A stretch of 44,213 nt of DNA from positions 1 through 44,213 of the forward strand of contig JBDLIL010000003.1 of assembly GCA_039714855.1 (NCBI GenBank). The letters run 5' to 3'. Below the pieces are notes generated by a model. It did no database searches. It saw only the letters and a program-made list of their open reading frames with translations, and was not told where the DNA came from. This DNA comes from JBDLIL01 sp039714855. GTDB lineage: Bacteria > Patescibacteriota > Microgenomatia > UBA1400 > PJMF01. Shown piece after piece: positions 8,537-17,140 of this stretch. The translations under genes and the position numbers were made by a program. Within the stretch, counting starts at the first letter, position 1. Each line of letters starts with the position of its first letter.

Positions 8537-8899
8537 CTAAAGCACAAAACCTACAAAAGATTGAAGAAAACCAAGTAAGAATGAAATTAATACTAGGGTA
8601 AAGAATTGATTGAGTTCAATTCCTGCTATATTGCTAGCTTCGATGCTGAATCCTGGGACAAGATAAGTTGCCAGCCAGAGCAAACTTACATTTATTACTA
8701 ATGAAAATAAGCCCAGGGTGACCATATTGATGGGCAAAAAAAGGATATTTAAGATGGGGCGAACTATTTTTTGCAAAAGTGTTAATACTACAGCTGCAAT
8801 TAATAATGTAGCCCAATCTTGATATGAGACTGTAGGCAAGGCCCAAGCTAGGATAAAAATAGTAACAGCAGATTTGATGATGGGTTTAAGTAGGTTCAT
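8537..8899 (-). CDS. Phage-holin-4 / YvlD-like four-helix membrane protein (120 aa)
   Basis: Four hydrophobic segments (about residues 6-22, 30-48, 53-80, 95-118) with the family-typical pieces ILNILFLPINMVTLGLFSLVINVSLLWLATYLVPGF. The family (PF04020) is common in non-phage bacterial genomes and has no settled role. First gene of the minus-strand run from 8899 to 3045; the preceding uvrC ends 44 nt upstream. Confidence 0.85.
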   Translation of the reverse strand: MNLLKPIIKSAVTIFILAWALPTVSYQDWATLLIAAVVLTLLQKIVRPILNILFLPINMVTLGLFSLVINVSLLWLATYLVPGFSIEASNIAGIELNQFFTLVLISFLLGFLQSFVGFVL

Positions 8900-8943
8900 G
8901 ATGATTTATTAACTATATACTAATTAATAATAGCTTTTTTGCG

Positions 8944-10296
8944 CTAATCAAACAAGTTTTTTAGTCTGCGCCTCTTGTGCTGATATTTAGAAAATCTATG
9001 AGATTCGTCTCGCACGCGTTGTACTAATTGCAGAGCTGGGTGATTATTGGGTAGTTTTGTTGTTTTGTATTTTATTTTTCCATCTTTAGTTTTTAATGGA
9101 ATTATTATCCTGTCTGGGTTTTTGGCAATGCTGATGACTATTCCCGACCATTGCCAGGCAGATACAGCTGCACGCAATTGCCCCTTTCCTCCGTCAATTA
9201 TGATTAAATCTGGTGTTTTCCACTCGGGATGATTTTGCCTGCGCAATATGACTTCTTTTAACATCTGATAATCATTGGGAGTATTCAGAGTTTTTATGTT
9301 AAACAATTTATACTCACTTTTGTTTGCCTGACCATTTTCAAAAACAACCATAGACACACTAGCTAATTTACCTTGAGTGTTGCTGACGTCATAGCCTTCA
9401 ATGCGGGTTAACTTGTGGGCTGCGGGCAATGGGTAGTGGACACGTAACAGTCTGTTTAGTTGTATTAAAGCTTCTTGTTCAAACATTGGTTTAAGTTGTG
9501 GCAAAGTGATATCTGGTTTTAATCTAAATTTGGGATTTGTAACTTCTTTGATTAAATTTAATTTATCTCGCAATATTGCCGCTTTTTCAAAATTTTGTTT
9601 TTCAGATTCTAGAGCGATATTTTGCTTAATATTTTTAATAACGTTTTTGCTTTTGCCTTTGAGAAATAAAATTAGTTGTTTAATATTATTTTTATAATCT
9701 TCACTGGAGATTTTTCCTATGCATGCGCCAGAGCATTGATTGATATGATAATAAAAGCAAGCTTTGTTTGATTCTGGCTTATCACAAAACTTAAATATTT
9801 TTCTGGCGATTTTTAAAACCTCTTTAAGTTTGTAAGTACTTTGAAAAGGCCCTATTATTGCTCCTTTGTAATCCAAGTTATTTAACTCTTTTTTTCTCAA
9901 AACACTCACTTTGGGAAATTTAGATTTATTAATAAAAATATATATAGGAGATTTATCATCTTTTAGCAAAATGTTAAAGTCTGGCTGATGAGTTCTAATT
10001 AGTTCGGCTTCTATTAGTAGTGCCTCTATTTCGCTGGCTAAAACAGAGTACTTTATTTGTGTTGCAATTTTTACTAAGCGCTTTTTTTCTCTTGGCAATC
10101 TTTTGAGCTGTTTATAAGAAGCAACTCTTTTTTTTATTGATTTTGCTTTGCCAACGTAGAGAATATTATCGTTTTCGTCTGAGAACCAATAAACTCCCGG
10201 CAGTGAGGGTAATGACGATAATGCTGCTGCCCAATAAAGTGAGGGCGACAGGATTGGAGAAGTAGTTGCTGAGTTGGCTGCCTGCCTTGATGTCAT
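8944..10296 (-). CDS. uvrC: Excinuclease ABC subunit C, short form (450 aa)
   Basis: UvrC makes both incisions in nucleotide excision repair. Order of parts: GIY-YIG nuclease (LPGVYWF…ILYVGKAKSIKKRV), Cys-containing segment (CDKPESNKACFYYHINQCSGACIG), UVR helix pair (ALESEKQNFEKAAILRDKL), then the RNase H-like nuclease with its Asp in IEGYDVSN, Asp in LIIIDGGKGQ and His in RDESHRF. The protein stops shortly after that His, so the C-terminal (HhH)2 DNA-binding domain of the usual ~600-residue enzyme is absent. The only in-frame start near the family start is ATG 10296, which lies 131 nt inside the 3' end of the upstream gene in another frame. Confidence 0.93.
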   Translation of the reverse strand: MTSRQAANSATTSPILSPSLYWAAALSSLPSLPGVYWFSDENDNILYVGKAKSIKKRVASYKQLKRLPREKKRLVKIATQIKYSVLASEIEALLIEAELIRTHQPDFNILLKDDKSPIYIFINKSKFPKVSVLRKKELNNLDYKGAIIGPFQSTYKLKEVLKIARKIFKFCDKPESNKACFYYHINQCSGACIGKISSEDYKNNIKQLILFLKGKSKNVIKNIKQNIALESEKQNFEKAAILRDKLNLIKEVTNPKFRLKPDITLPQLKPMFEQEALIQLNRLLRVHYPLPAAHKLTRIEGYDVSNTQGKLASVSMVVFENGQANKSEYKLFNIKTLNTPNDYQMLKEVILRRQNHPEWKTPDLIIIDGGKGQLRAAVSAWQWSGIVISIAKNPDRIIIPLKTKDGKIKYKTTKLPNNHPALQLVQRVRDESHRFSKYQHKRRRLKNLFD

Positions 10297-12013
10297 AATG
10301 GTAATAGGTATTATTTAACCGTATTGTAAGCGCTTTTTCTGTAGGAAGCGACCAGTTTTTGCTTTGAGCAGAAATTGGCACAGTGATTTGTTGAAAAGGC
10401 AAAAGAGCGTCTATTTTTTCTATGTTACTGTGAATTTGTAGATTGCTATCATCCGAATTTACCCCTAATGGAATTTGATACCAAGCTTGACCAGTGAGAT
10501 TTTGAATTTTTAACGAGTAGCGACCGATCCAAGGAATTTGATAAAAATAATATTGATCTAATGACAATTTAACATCGAAATTGGCTGTGGAGAAATTATC
10601 AGCAAACTGAACCTTTACATCTTTACTATTTTGTTCCTCGAATTTATACGATCCAGCAGGGTATGGTGTTTCGCTAGAATCGCCATTGATGGCAAAAACT
10701 ATATGATTAAGATCGAATTGATCAAAGTAGTTTATGCCTCCGGTAGTGTTTTCCCAAGTGGGATCGACTTGTATCCAAGTGTCTTTTTCATAATCATAAT
10801 ATTCAGGCCAAGTATGCAACACATCTTGAACTAGACTTAAAGGTCTAAGAACATTATTTTGAGTAAAGGCGTAGCCCGTCAATCTTCTAGAAGGTATATT
10901 TTTTGCTCTAGCTAAGCTTACAAAGAGGTCGGTAAATTCTTGACAACTGCTATTTTCAGGATTTTGGATAGTACCCTGAGCACCCAAGCGAATATTTTTG
11001 TTGCCAATCTTTTGATAATTATAGCTCAGAGTATCAACGACATACTTATAAATATCTCTAGCACTATTTTGTTTTTGAGCTAGATTTATAATGTTTTTAT
11101 TATTTGGCCAATATTTTTGCTCTCTAGTATAATTGGAATTTGGAACTACATTGGGATAATCGCCTATGGCATCCAGGCTCACTAGGGTTTGTAAAGTTAG
11201 GTGGACAATTAACTTTTCTTGTGCCTGCAATTGGTAAGAAGCAATCCAGTTGCCATCAGAATCTTTTTCAATTTTTAAAGGTGTAGGATTTAAATCTACA
11301 TAATTCATTTTTTGATATAAGGTATCTGGAGGAAGGGCTATTTGAATAATGCCAGTAGCCTCAGTAGTATTTTCCAGGTTATATCTGAGGCTTAGATCAT
11401 AATATTGTTCACGACCGTAAAAGACTAAAATACTTTCGTCCGTTAAATTATCAAATTTTGTCAAAACATGGGTGTTTTTAGCGATCCAGTCAGAGTTTGC
11501 TGGAGTAGATTTACTTGGTCCACCATATTTAAGCGGAGTTTCTATACTTACTTGATAGTTATCAAATAGATTTTTTTTAGCTAATCTGGGTATGGAAACT
11601 TCTAAAGCGTTTCCACTGACTATGGCAATGTCGGGTGAGTTGTAATTAAGGGTAAAGACTCTTTTTTTACCTTGACCGACGTTTTTATCAGGAAATTTAA
11701 TGCTAATACTGGTTTGATTTGTGGTGTTGACTACATTGGTATCTAGTTTTTTACTTTGTTGAGTAACAACGACATTATCAATTTTATTAGAACCAACTAT
11801 GACGGCGTACTCTTCTATCAAGTATTGCGGACTTTTATTGATAATGGTGAATTCTTGAGAAACTTTAGTAATCCCATTTTCTTGAACGACGTAACTAGCA
11901 TCCAAAGAAATATCAAAATAATCCTGGGAATTATCTGCTTGGGCGAAAACCTTTTGGGAAAAGAGTGGAAAAAGCAAAAAACTGATGATTAGAAAAATTT
12001 TTTTCACTAACAT
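10166..12013 (-). CDS. Secreted, membrane-anchored transglutaminase-like protein (615 aa)
   Basis: Signal peptide (residues 1-25), two beta-rich regions, then a transglutaminase/cysteine-protease core with the triad visible as Cys357 (SSCQEFTDLF), His400 (VLHTWPEYY) and Asp417 (WIQVDPTW), a further beta domain, and a C-terminal membrane helix (about 580-610) ended by RRKR. It should face outward, anchored in the membrane. Such proteins cross-link or cleave surface proteins; the substrate is unknown. The last 44 codons, including the membrane anchor, overlap the start of uvrC in a different frame. Confidence 0.85.
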   Translation of the reverse strand: MLVKKIFLIISFLLFPLFSQKVFAQADNSQDYFDISLDASYVVQENGITKVSQEFTIINKSPQYLIEEYAVIVGSNKIDNVVVTQQSKKLDTNVVNTTNQTSISIKFPDKNVGQGKKRVFTLNYNSPDIAIVSGNALEVSIPRLAKKNLFDNYQVSIETPLKYGGPSKSTPANSDWIAKNTHVLTKFDNLTDESILVFYGREQYYDLSLRYNLENTTEATGIIQIALPPDTLYQKMNYVDLNPTPLKIEKDSDGNWIASYQLQAQEKLIVHLTLQTLVSLDAIGDYPNVVPNSNYTREQKYWPNNKNIINLAQKQNSARDIYKYVVDTLSYNYQKIGNKNIRLGAQGTIQNPENSSCQEFTDLFVSLARAKNIPSRRLTGYAFTQNNVLRPLSLVQDVLHTWPEYYDYEKDTWIQVDPTWENTTGGINYFDQFDLNHIVFAINGDSSETPYPAGSYKFEEQNSKDVKVQFADNFSTANFDVKLSLDQYYFYQIPWIGRYSLKIQNLTGQAWYQIPLGVNSDDSNLQIHSNIEKIDALLPFQQITVPISAQSKNWSLPTEKALTIRLNNTYYHYDIKAGSQLSNYFSNPVALTLLGSSIIVITLTAGSLLVLRRKR

Positions 12014-12094
12014 AGTTTATCAGTAAGAGCTTTCAGATCAAGCCTTGCCTGTAAGATGACGCTGAGTATTTTTTGTAGTATAAATAAGGTATTG

Positions 12095-12817
12095 ATGAAA
12101 AAAAGTAGAATCAGCAAAGAAAATAAAAAATTAATTGTCATTTCGATGATTCCTATCGCTTTACTTCTTGTGGGATTATTGGTTGCTTTATTTCTTGGCT
12201 CTGCTTCACAAGATATTCGTCAACAGGCATCTGGATGTAGCGAAAATCCAGTGAATGTAGAATTTCGTAAATACACCGGTAAAGATGAGCCTGGATGGAA
12301 AGATGGTGTTAAGTTTAAAAATGTTGAAGTTGGTGACAAATTTGATGTTAACTGCTTTGCAAGGAATGGTTCAGCCCTTTTGAGTGCTGGTAAGTTTACC
12401 GTCAAATTGGGAGGAAAACAAACCAGCATTCCTTCATCGGCCTTTAAAACTTCTACGGAAGTCAGGGGTTGGCAAATTGATAAGCCTGGTGCATGGGCAT
12501 TTACTTGTTCTAATAGTAAGGGGTGTAGCAATACTGACACTATCACTGTAATTGGCAAAACTCCTAAAAAAGTTGCTTGTTATACTTACAATGACAAAAA
12601 AGAAGTTTGTACAAAAACAAAAGCCATTTACGAAAAATGTAATACTAATAAGGGTAGGTACCCCACCCTAAAAAAATGTTCTAAGGCTAATTCAAACGAG
12701 GCTAGTGGCAATGATTGTGATACAGCTTACCAGGCAGACATAAATCAAGATTGTCAGGTGGATTTACTTGACTACGATCTTTTCTTAAAGGATTTTCGTG
12801 CCTACTACAGTGAGTAA
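12095..12817 (+). CDS. Membrane-anchored surface protein with C-terminal dockerin-like repeat (240 aa)
   Basis: Begins with a Lys-rich N-terminus and one membrane helix (about residues 16-38), followed by an extracellular part with several Cys pairs and a beta-domain (about 45-155), and ends in ADINQDCQVDLLDYDLFLKDF, which resembles one calcium-binding half of a dockerin. Start 12095 (MKKSRISKENKK) with AAGG upstream is chosen over 12056, which would add residues before the membrane helix. The next gene overlaps it by 20 nt. Confidence 0.75.
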   Translation: MKKSRISKENKKLIVISMIPIALLLVGLLVALFLGSASQDIRQQASGCSENPVNVEFRKYTGKDEPGWKDGVKFKNVEVGDKFDVNCFARNGSALLSAGKFTVKLGGKQTSIPSSAFKTSTEVRGWQIDKPGAWAFTCSNSKGCSNTDTITVIGKTPKKVACYTYNDKKEVCTKTKAIYEKCNTNKGRYPTLKKCSKANSNEASGNDCDTAYQADINQDCQVDLLDYDLFLKDFRAYYSE

Positions 12818-14057
12818 AAAAAAATATCCTCACCATCGATTCAAGATTGGACTAATGGTTTTTGCTTTGTCAGTTTTGTTTTTGATCACCTTGGGTTTAC
12901 TTTACCTTCAACTGCGGCAGCTGCAAAATAGGCAAGATATTACTTCAAAAGCAAGTTCACAGTTGGCGCAGATAAAATGGGGTGATGTTTCGAATCAGAG
13001 TGAAAATCAAGATTTCAATATTCCTATTCTTATCAATTCTCAGCAATATAGTTTTTCTGCAATACAAATAAAAGGTAAACTTTACAATATTGCTGCTGAT
13101 AAGGTTACTATAATTCCCCACAACCCAAGCGGTTTGAACTCAGTAATTTCTAAACTTGAACCAGAAAACGGGGCTACTGCTTTCACCCTAATTTATTTTT
13201 CTGACATTGCTGGTTCTTCTCTTTTTTCTACTGTTAATCAGGATGTCAAGCTTGCTGACCTGAGCATTTCAGACTTGAGTGCTGGTAATTATTCAGTTCA
13301 TTTGGATGTTGCTAGCTCGATGATCACTAGTTTTCTTTATCCAAATTTAAGCTTAGAGGCATCAGCAGATCGTTCTTTTACAGTTTCTCATCTTCAAGTT
13401 GGTGGCAGTGATAACAATAAAAAGAATTGCAACCAGAATTGCGCCACTGACACTGAGTGTAAAAGCGAATTTATTTGCTATAAGGGGCGATGTCGGAGTG
13501 ATGAAGATAAAGAAGATGTCAACTGTGTTTTAACTTCAGATGATGGGATCAATCGAGATTGTGATGAATATTGCGCAGACAGTAGTGAGTGCAATAGTGA
13601 GCTAAATTGTTATTACAATCGTTGTCGGAATCCCTTGAATTTGCTATCAGAAGCCTGTGCTTCGCCAACACCTAGACCCACACTTAGCCCAACTACTTAT
13701 GATGGCAAGGGTGGAACTAGTGCAGATTCTTCTACTCCCAAACCTACTTCTATTGCAGCCACCAAGCTTATTATTGATGGTCAAGAATATGGCAAAAACG
13801 CCAGTGCTGCTACTGCGCTCAAGACAAGCCCCAGTCCTTCGCCCAGAGCTTCGGTTACTCCTAGGCCATCACCTAGTTTGAGACCTTCACCATCACCCAC
13901 CATTAGACCCGCCTTAAAACCTGAGTCTCAAGTTTTTGAAGAAGAAAAATCAAGCAACTGGTTGGGAATTTTTATCTTAGTTGCAATTGTTGGGGTGATC
14001 GGGATTGCTGGTTTCATGGCCTTTATAAACTGGAAACCAAAAGCAGATTCTTTTTAG
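12798..14057 (+). CDS. Cell-surface protein with beta-sandwich, Cys-rich repeats and P/S/T stalk (419 aa)
   Basis: N-terminal membrane segment (about 17-38), a beta-rich domain (about 55-200) reminiscent of cohesin-like sandwiches (FNIPILINSQQYSFSAIQIKG…), two repeats of the form C-x3-C-x5-C-x5-C-x5-C (CNQNCATDTECKSEF.. and CDEYCADSSECNSEL..), a Pro/Ser/Thr stalk with PSPSP repeats (300-375), and a C-terminal membrane helix (390-412). GTG 12798 has AAAGGA correctly spaced; GTG 12810 is the alternative. The stop TAG shares bases with the uvrA stop on the other strand. The cohesin comparison is a guess from strand pattern only. Confidence 0.75.
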   Translation: MPTTVSKKKYPHHRFKIGLMVFALSVLFLITLGLLYLQLRQLQNRQDITSKASSQLAQIKWGDVSNQSENQDFNIPILINSQQYSFSAIQIKGKLYNIAADKVTIIPHNPSGLNSVISKLEPENGATAFTLIYFSDIAGSSLFSTVNQDVKLADLSISDLSAGNYSVHLDVASSMITSFLYPNLSLEASADRSFTVSHLQVGGSDNNKKNCNQNCATDTECKSEFICYKGRCRSDEDKEDVNCVLTSDDGINRDCDEYCADSSECNSELNCYYNRCRNPLNLLSEACASPTPRPTLSPTTYDGKGGTSADSSTPKPTSIAATKLIIDGQEYGKNASAATALKTSPSPSPRASVTPRPSPSLRPSPSPTIRPALKPESQVFEEEKSSNWLGIFILVAIVGVIGIAGFMAFINWKPKADSF

Positions 14058-17038
14058 TTTTTCTTGCTTTGCATTTTTTGAAATTCTTCTTTCAAATATT
14101 GTCCGGTAAAAGAATTTGGATTTTTGATAACTTGGGTGGGTTTAGCTTCAGCCAGTAGTTCTCCGCCATATTCACCACCCTCAGGTCCCAAGTCTATCAG
14201 CCAATCGGCATTTTTAATTACATCTAAATTGTGTTCGATGACTATGACGGTGTTATTTTGGGCTACCAATTGATGCAAGACGTCTAAGAGTTTTTGCACA
14301 TCATGAAAATGAAGACCGGTAGTAGGTTCATCCAGTAAATAAACAGCATGCTCGTGGTAACGAGTAGAAAGTTCTTTAGCCAGTTTTACACGCTGAGCTT
14401 CCCCTCCACTGAGTGTGGGTGCTGGTTGACCCAAGCGAATATAGCCTAGGCCCACGTCTTGTAGAGTTTGTAATTTTTTTCTTAGCGTACTGTGATTGGC
14501 AAAAAACTTTAGGGCTTCGTCTACACTCATTTGTAATACGTCACTAATAGTTTTAGTTTTGTAACGCACTTCCAAAGTCTCAGCATTGTAGCGCTTGCCT
14601 TCACAAACATCACAGGTGACATAAACATCAGGCAAGAATTGCATTTCGATTTTTAACTGCCCATCACCCTGACAGGTTTCACAGCGACCACCTTTGACAT
14701 TAAAACTAAATCTGCCAATTTTGAAGCCCCTCATCTGCGCATCTCTTGTGTTAGCAAAAACTTTGCGAATATAATCAAAAATTTTGGTATAAGTTGCTGG
14801 ATTGGATCTAGGAGTTTTGCCAATAGGACTTTGGTCAATTAAATTAACTTTCTTAACCTCATCTGGGACCATAAGCTTGGTTATTTTTCCCGGAGATTTG
14901 CTAATTTTTTTGCCTAAAGATTTAGCCAAATGATGATAGAGAGTGTCATGCAGTAAGGTTGATTTACCGCTACCAGAAATACCAGTAATACAAGTGAGGG
15001 TTTTTAGTGGGAAGTCTACATCGATAGATTTAAGATTGTGTTGAGTGGCGCCCTCTATTCTTATCTTACTGCCACTAGCATTTCTTTCTGGCATGGCATC
15101 GGGATCGATTATTTGGCGTTTGCCATTAGACACGCCATGGCGTGTCTCTACGTCTAGCTTGCGCTTCAAATATTTACCAGTTAAAGATCTGCGTGATGCC
15201 ATGATTTTTTCTGGACTCCCTTCGGCAACTAATTCGCCACCTTTTTCCCCTGCCAGTGGTCCAAAGTCTACTATATGATCGCTAGAAAGCATCAGATCTC
15301 TATCGTGCTCTACTACTATTACAGTGTTGCCTTTGTCTCTTAGCTGTTTAAGGGTGCTTATGAGTCTATCGTTGTCTCTTTGGTGGAGGCCAATGGTTGG
15401 TTCATCCAGAATATAAAGTACACCAGTGAGGCCAGTGCCAATTTGTGAGGCCAATCTAATACGTTGAGCTTCGCCACCGGCTAAGGTGCTGGCTTCACGA
15501 TTCAAACTTAAATAATTTAAACCCACTGCATTTAAAAAGCTTAGTCGTGAGGTAATTTCTTTAAGAATAGGTTTGCTAATAATCTTTTCTTTTTCACTTA
15601 AGATATTTTTATTAACTATTTCCTCTACCCACTTCAAACTTCTATTAATAGTCAAACTAGTAATTTTTGCAATATTAGTGTTATTAATATGCACGGCTAA
15701 AGCTTCATCTTTTAGTCGTGTGCCGTCGCAAGATTCACATTTTTGCCTCATCATATACTGTCCAATCTCTTTGCGCATATATTCGCTATCCGTCTCAGCA
15801 TAGCGGCGTTCTAAATTTTTGATAAAACCCTCAAACTTTTGATGAATTACAGTTTCTTTGCCATATCTATTAGTGCCACGCACTTCATAAACTTTATCAG
15901 AGCCGTAAAGTAATATATTTTGAGTTTCTGAATTCATGTCAAAAAAAGCAGTTTTTCTGAAATCAAAGCCGGAGTCATCTATAACTTCTCTCACTAGTCG
16001 TGACCACCAGCTATCATTGCCCATAACTCGTGCAAAAGGCACAATGGCGCCCTCACTAAGAGTGAGTGCCGGAGCAATAATTTTTTCTTTATCGATTTTT
16101 AAAATGGATCCTAAACCATTGCAGCTAGGACAAGCTCCGTGTGGTGAGTTAAAAGAAAATAATCTTGGTTCCAATTCACTGATAGAAATGCCACAATAAC
16201 TACAAGCTAATTTTTCGCTAAATAATCTATCCTCGTAATTTGTGGGATTATCTGGAAAGTTAAGTGAATCATCTTGAATATAAGAAACTGTTACAAAGCC
16301 GTCAGATAATTTTAAGGACTCTTCAATAGATTGAACTAGTCTGCTGCGCAAAGTTTTTCGTTCACTAGCATTTCTTAGTTGTTTTTTGGAAGTCACTAGC
16401 CTATCAAGTACCACACTAATGGTATGTTTATTAGTTTTTATAAGTGAGATATTAGAATCAACATCATAAAATTTATTATCTATTCGCAGTCGCTGGTAGC
16501 CCTTTTTTTGCAGGTTTTCAAAAAGTTGCTGAAATTCACCTTTTCTATCTCGCACTATGGGTGAGAGAATCATGAACCTGGTAACTTGACTGTTAGCTCG
16601 CTTATCTAGATCTTCTAATACATGATTAACTATTTGATCCACACTTTGAGTGCTGACTTCCCTACCGCAATCGGGACAATGTGGATGACCAACTCTAGCA
16701 AATAATAATCTTAAGTAGTCATAGATCTCGGTAATAGTACCGACAGTAGATCTAGGATTATGAGAAGTAGTTTTTTGATCTATGGATATAGCTGGTGATA
16801 AACCTTCGATGTGATCTACATCAGGTTTATTCATGACACCAAGAAATTGCCTGGCGTAAGAGCTAAGGCTTTCTACGTATCTGCGCTGACCCTCAGCATA
16901 CAAAGTATCAAATGCCAATGAGCTCTTGCCACTGCCAGAGATACCAGTAAAAACCACTAGTTTATTCTTGGGAATCTCGAGATTTAAATCTTTGAGATTG
17001 TGTTGACGAGCGCCTTTGATTTTTATTGAATTTGTCAT
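14054..17038 (-). CDS. uvrA: Excinuclease ABC subunit A (994 aa)
   Basis: UvrA is the damage-sensing ATPase of nucleotide excision repair. Two ABC modules are complete: GISGSGKSSLAFDTLYAEGQ and GISGSGKSTLLHDTLYHHL as Walker A, two signatures (LAGGEAQRIRLA, LSGGEAQRVKLA), Walker B YILDEPTIGLH and YLLDEPTTGLH. The Cys clusters CPDCGREV, CSYC…CPSCNGLG and CETCQGDG…CDVCEGKRYN bind zinc. The start at 17038 (MTNSIKIKGARQHNLKDL) matches the family; the upstream extension to 17095 would read through a palindromic repeat. An in-frame palindrome adds about VETRHGVSN between the two halves. Confidence 0.97.
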   Translation of the reverse strand: MTNSIKIKGARQHNLKDLNLEIPKNKLVVFTGISGSGKSSLAFDTLYAEGQRRYVESLSSYARQFLGVMNKPDVDHIEGLSPAISIDQKTTSHNPRSTVGTITEIYDYLRLLFARVGHPHCPDCGREVSTQSVDQIVNHVLEDLDKRANSQVTRFMILSPIVRDRKGEFQQLFENLQKKGYQRLRIDNKFYDVDSNISLIKTNKHTISVVLDRLVTSKKQLRNASERKTLRSRLVQSIEESLKLSDGFVTVSYIQDDSLNFPDNPTNYEDRLFSEKLACSYCGISISELEPRLFSFNSPHGACPSCNGLGSILKIDKEKIIAPALTLSEGAIVPFARVMGNDSWWSRLVREVIDDSGFDFRKTAFFDMNSETQNILLYGSDKVYEVRGTNRYGKETVIHQKFEGFIKNLERRYAETDSEYMRKEIGQYMMRQKCESCDGTRLKDEALAVHINNTNIAKITSLTINRSLKWVEEIVNKNILSEKEKIISKPILKEITSRLSFLNAVGLNYLSLNREASTLAGGEAQRIRLASQIGTGLTGVLYILDEPTIGLHQRDNDRLISTLKQLRDKGNTVIVVEHDRDLMLSSDHIVDFGPLAGEKGGELVAEGSPEKIMASRRSLTGKYLKRKLDVETRHGVSNGKRQIIDPDAMPERNASGSKIRIEGATQHNLKSIDVDFPLKTLTCITGISGSGKSTLLHDTLYHHLAKSLGKKISKSPGKITKLMVPDEVKKVNLIDQSPIGKTPRSNPATYTKIFDYIRKVFANTRDAQMRGFKIGRFSFNVKGGRCETCQGDGQLKIEMQFLPDVYVTCDVCEGKRYNAETLEVRYKTKTISDVLQMSVDEALKFFANHSTLRKKLQTLQDVGLGYIRLGQPAPTLSGGEAQRVKLAKELSTRYHEHAVYLLDEPTTGLHFHDVQKLLDVLHQLVAQNNTVIVIEHNLDVIKNADWLIDLGPEGGEYGGELLAEAKPTQVIKNPNSFTGQYLKEEFQKMQSKKN
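15128..15147. repeat. 20-nt perfect palindrome inside uvrA
   Basis: AGACACGCCA followed by its exact complement TGGCGTGTCT. It is read in frame as part of VETRHGVSN in the linker between the first ATPase half and the start of the second (before GSKIRIEGATQHNL). This linker is a tolerant, surface-exposed site. Confidence 0.85.
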
Positions 17039-17066
17039 AAATAACTTGTTTGTAATAAACCAGATT

Positions 17067-17106
17067 TCTCCTCCAAAGGCGGACAGGCTCTCCAATTCTG
17101 GAGAGG
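17067..17106. repeat. Intergenic double-palindrome element, copy 1
   Basis: A 40-nt unit between uvrA and uvrB containing TCTCCTCCAAAGGCGGACAG followed by a CTCTCCA..TGGAGAG hairpin. A nearly identical copy lies at 20273-20312, and the second hairpin recurs inside uvrB at 17826-17848. Confidence 0.85.
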
Positions 17107-17140
17107 GATTAAACGAATGTTTATTCTACCTTGTTTGGGG

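Noticed and set aside
8634..8846. Open frame on the same strand as the holin-like gene, other frame
   Set aside because: It lies inside a clear family protein and has no recognisable features.
8537..8899. Prophage call from the holin-like gene
   Set aside because: The family is common outside phages and no other phage gene is next to it.
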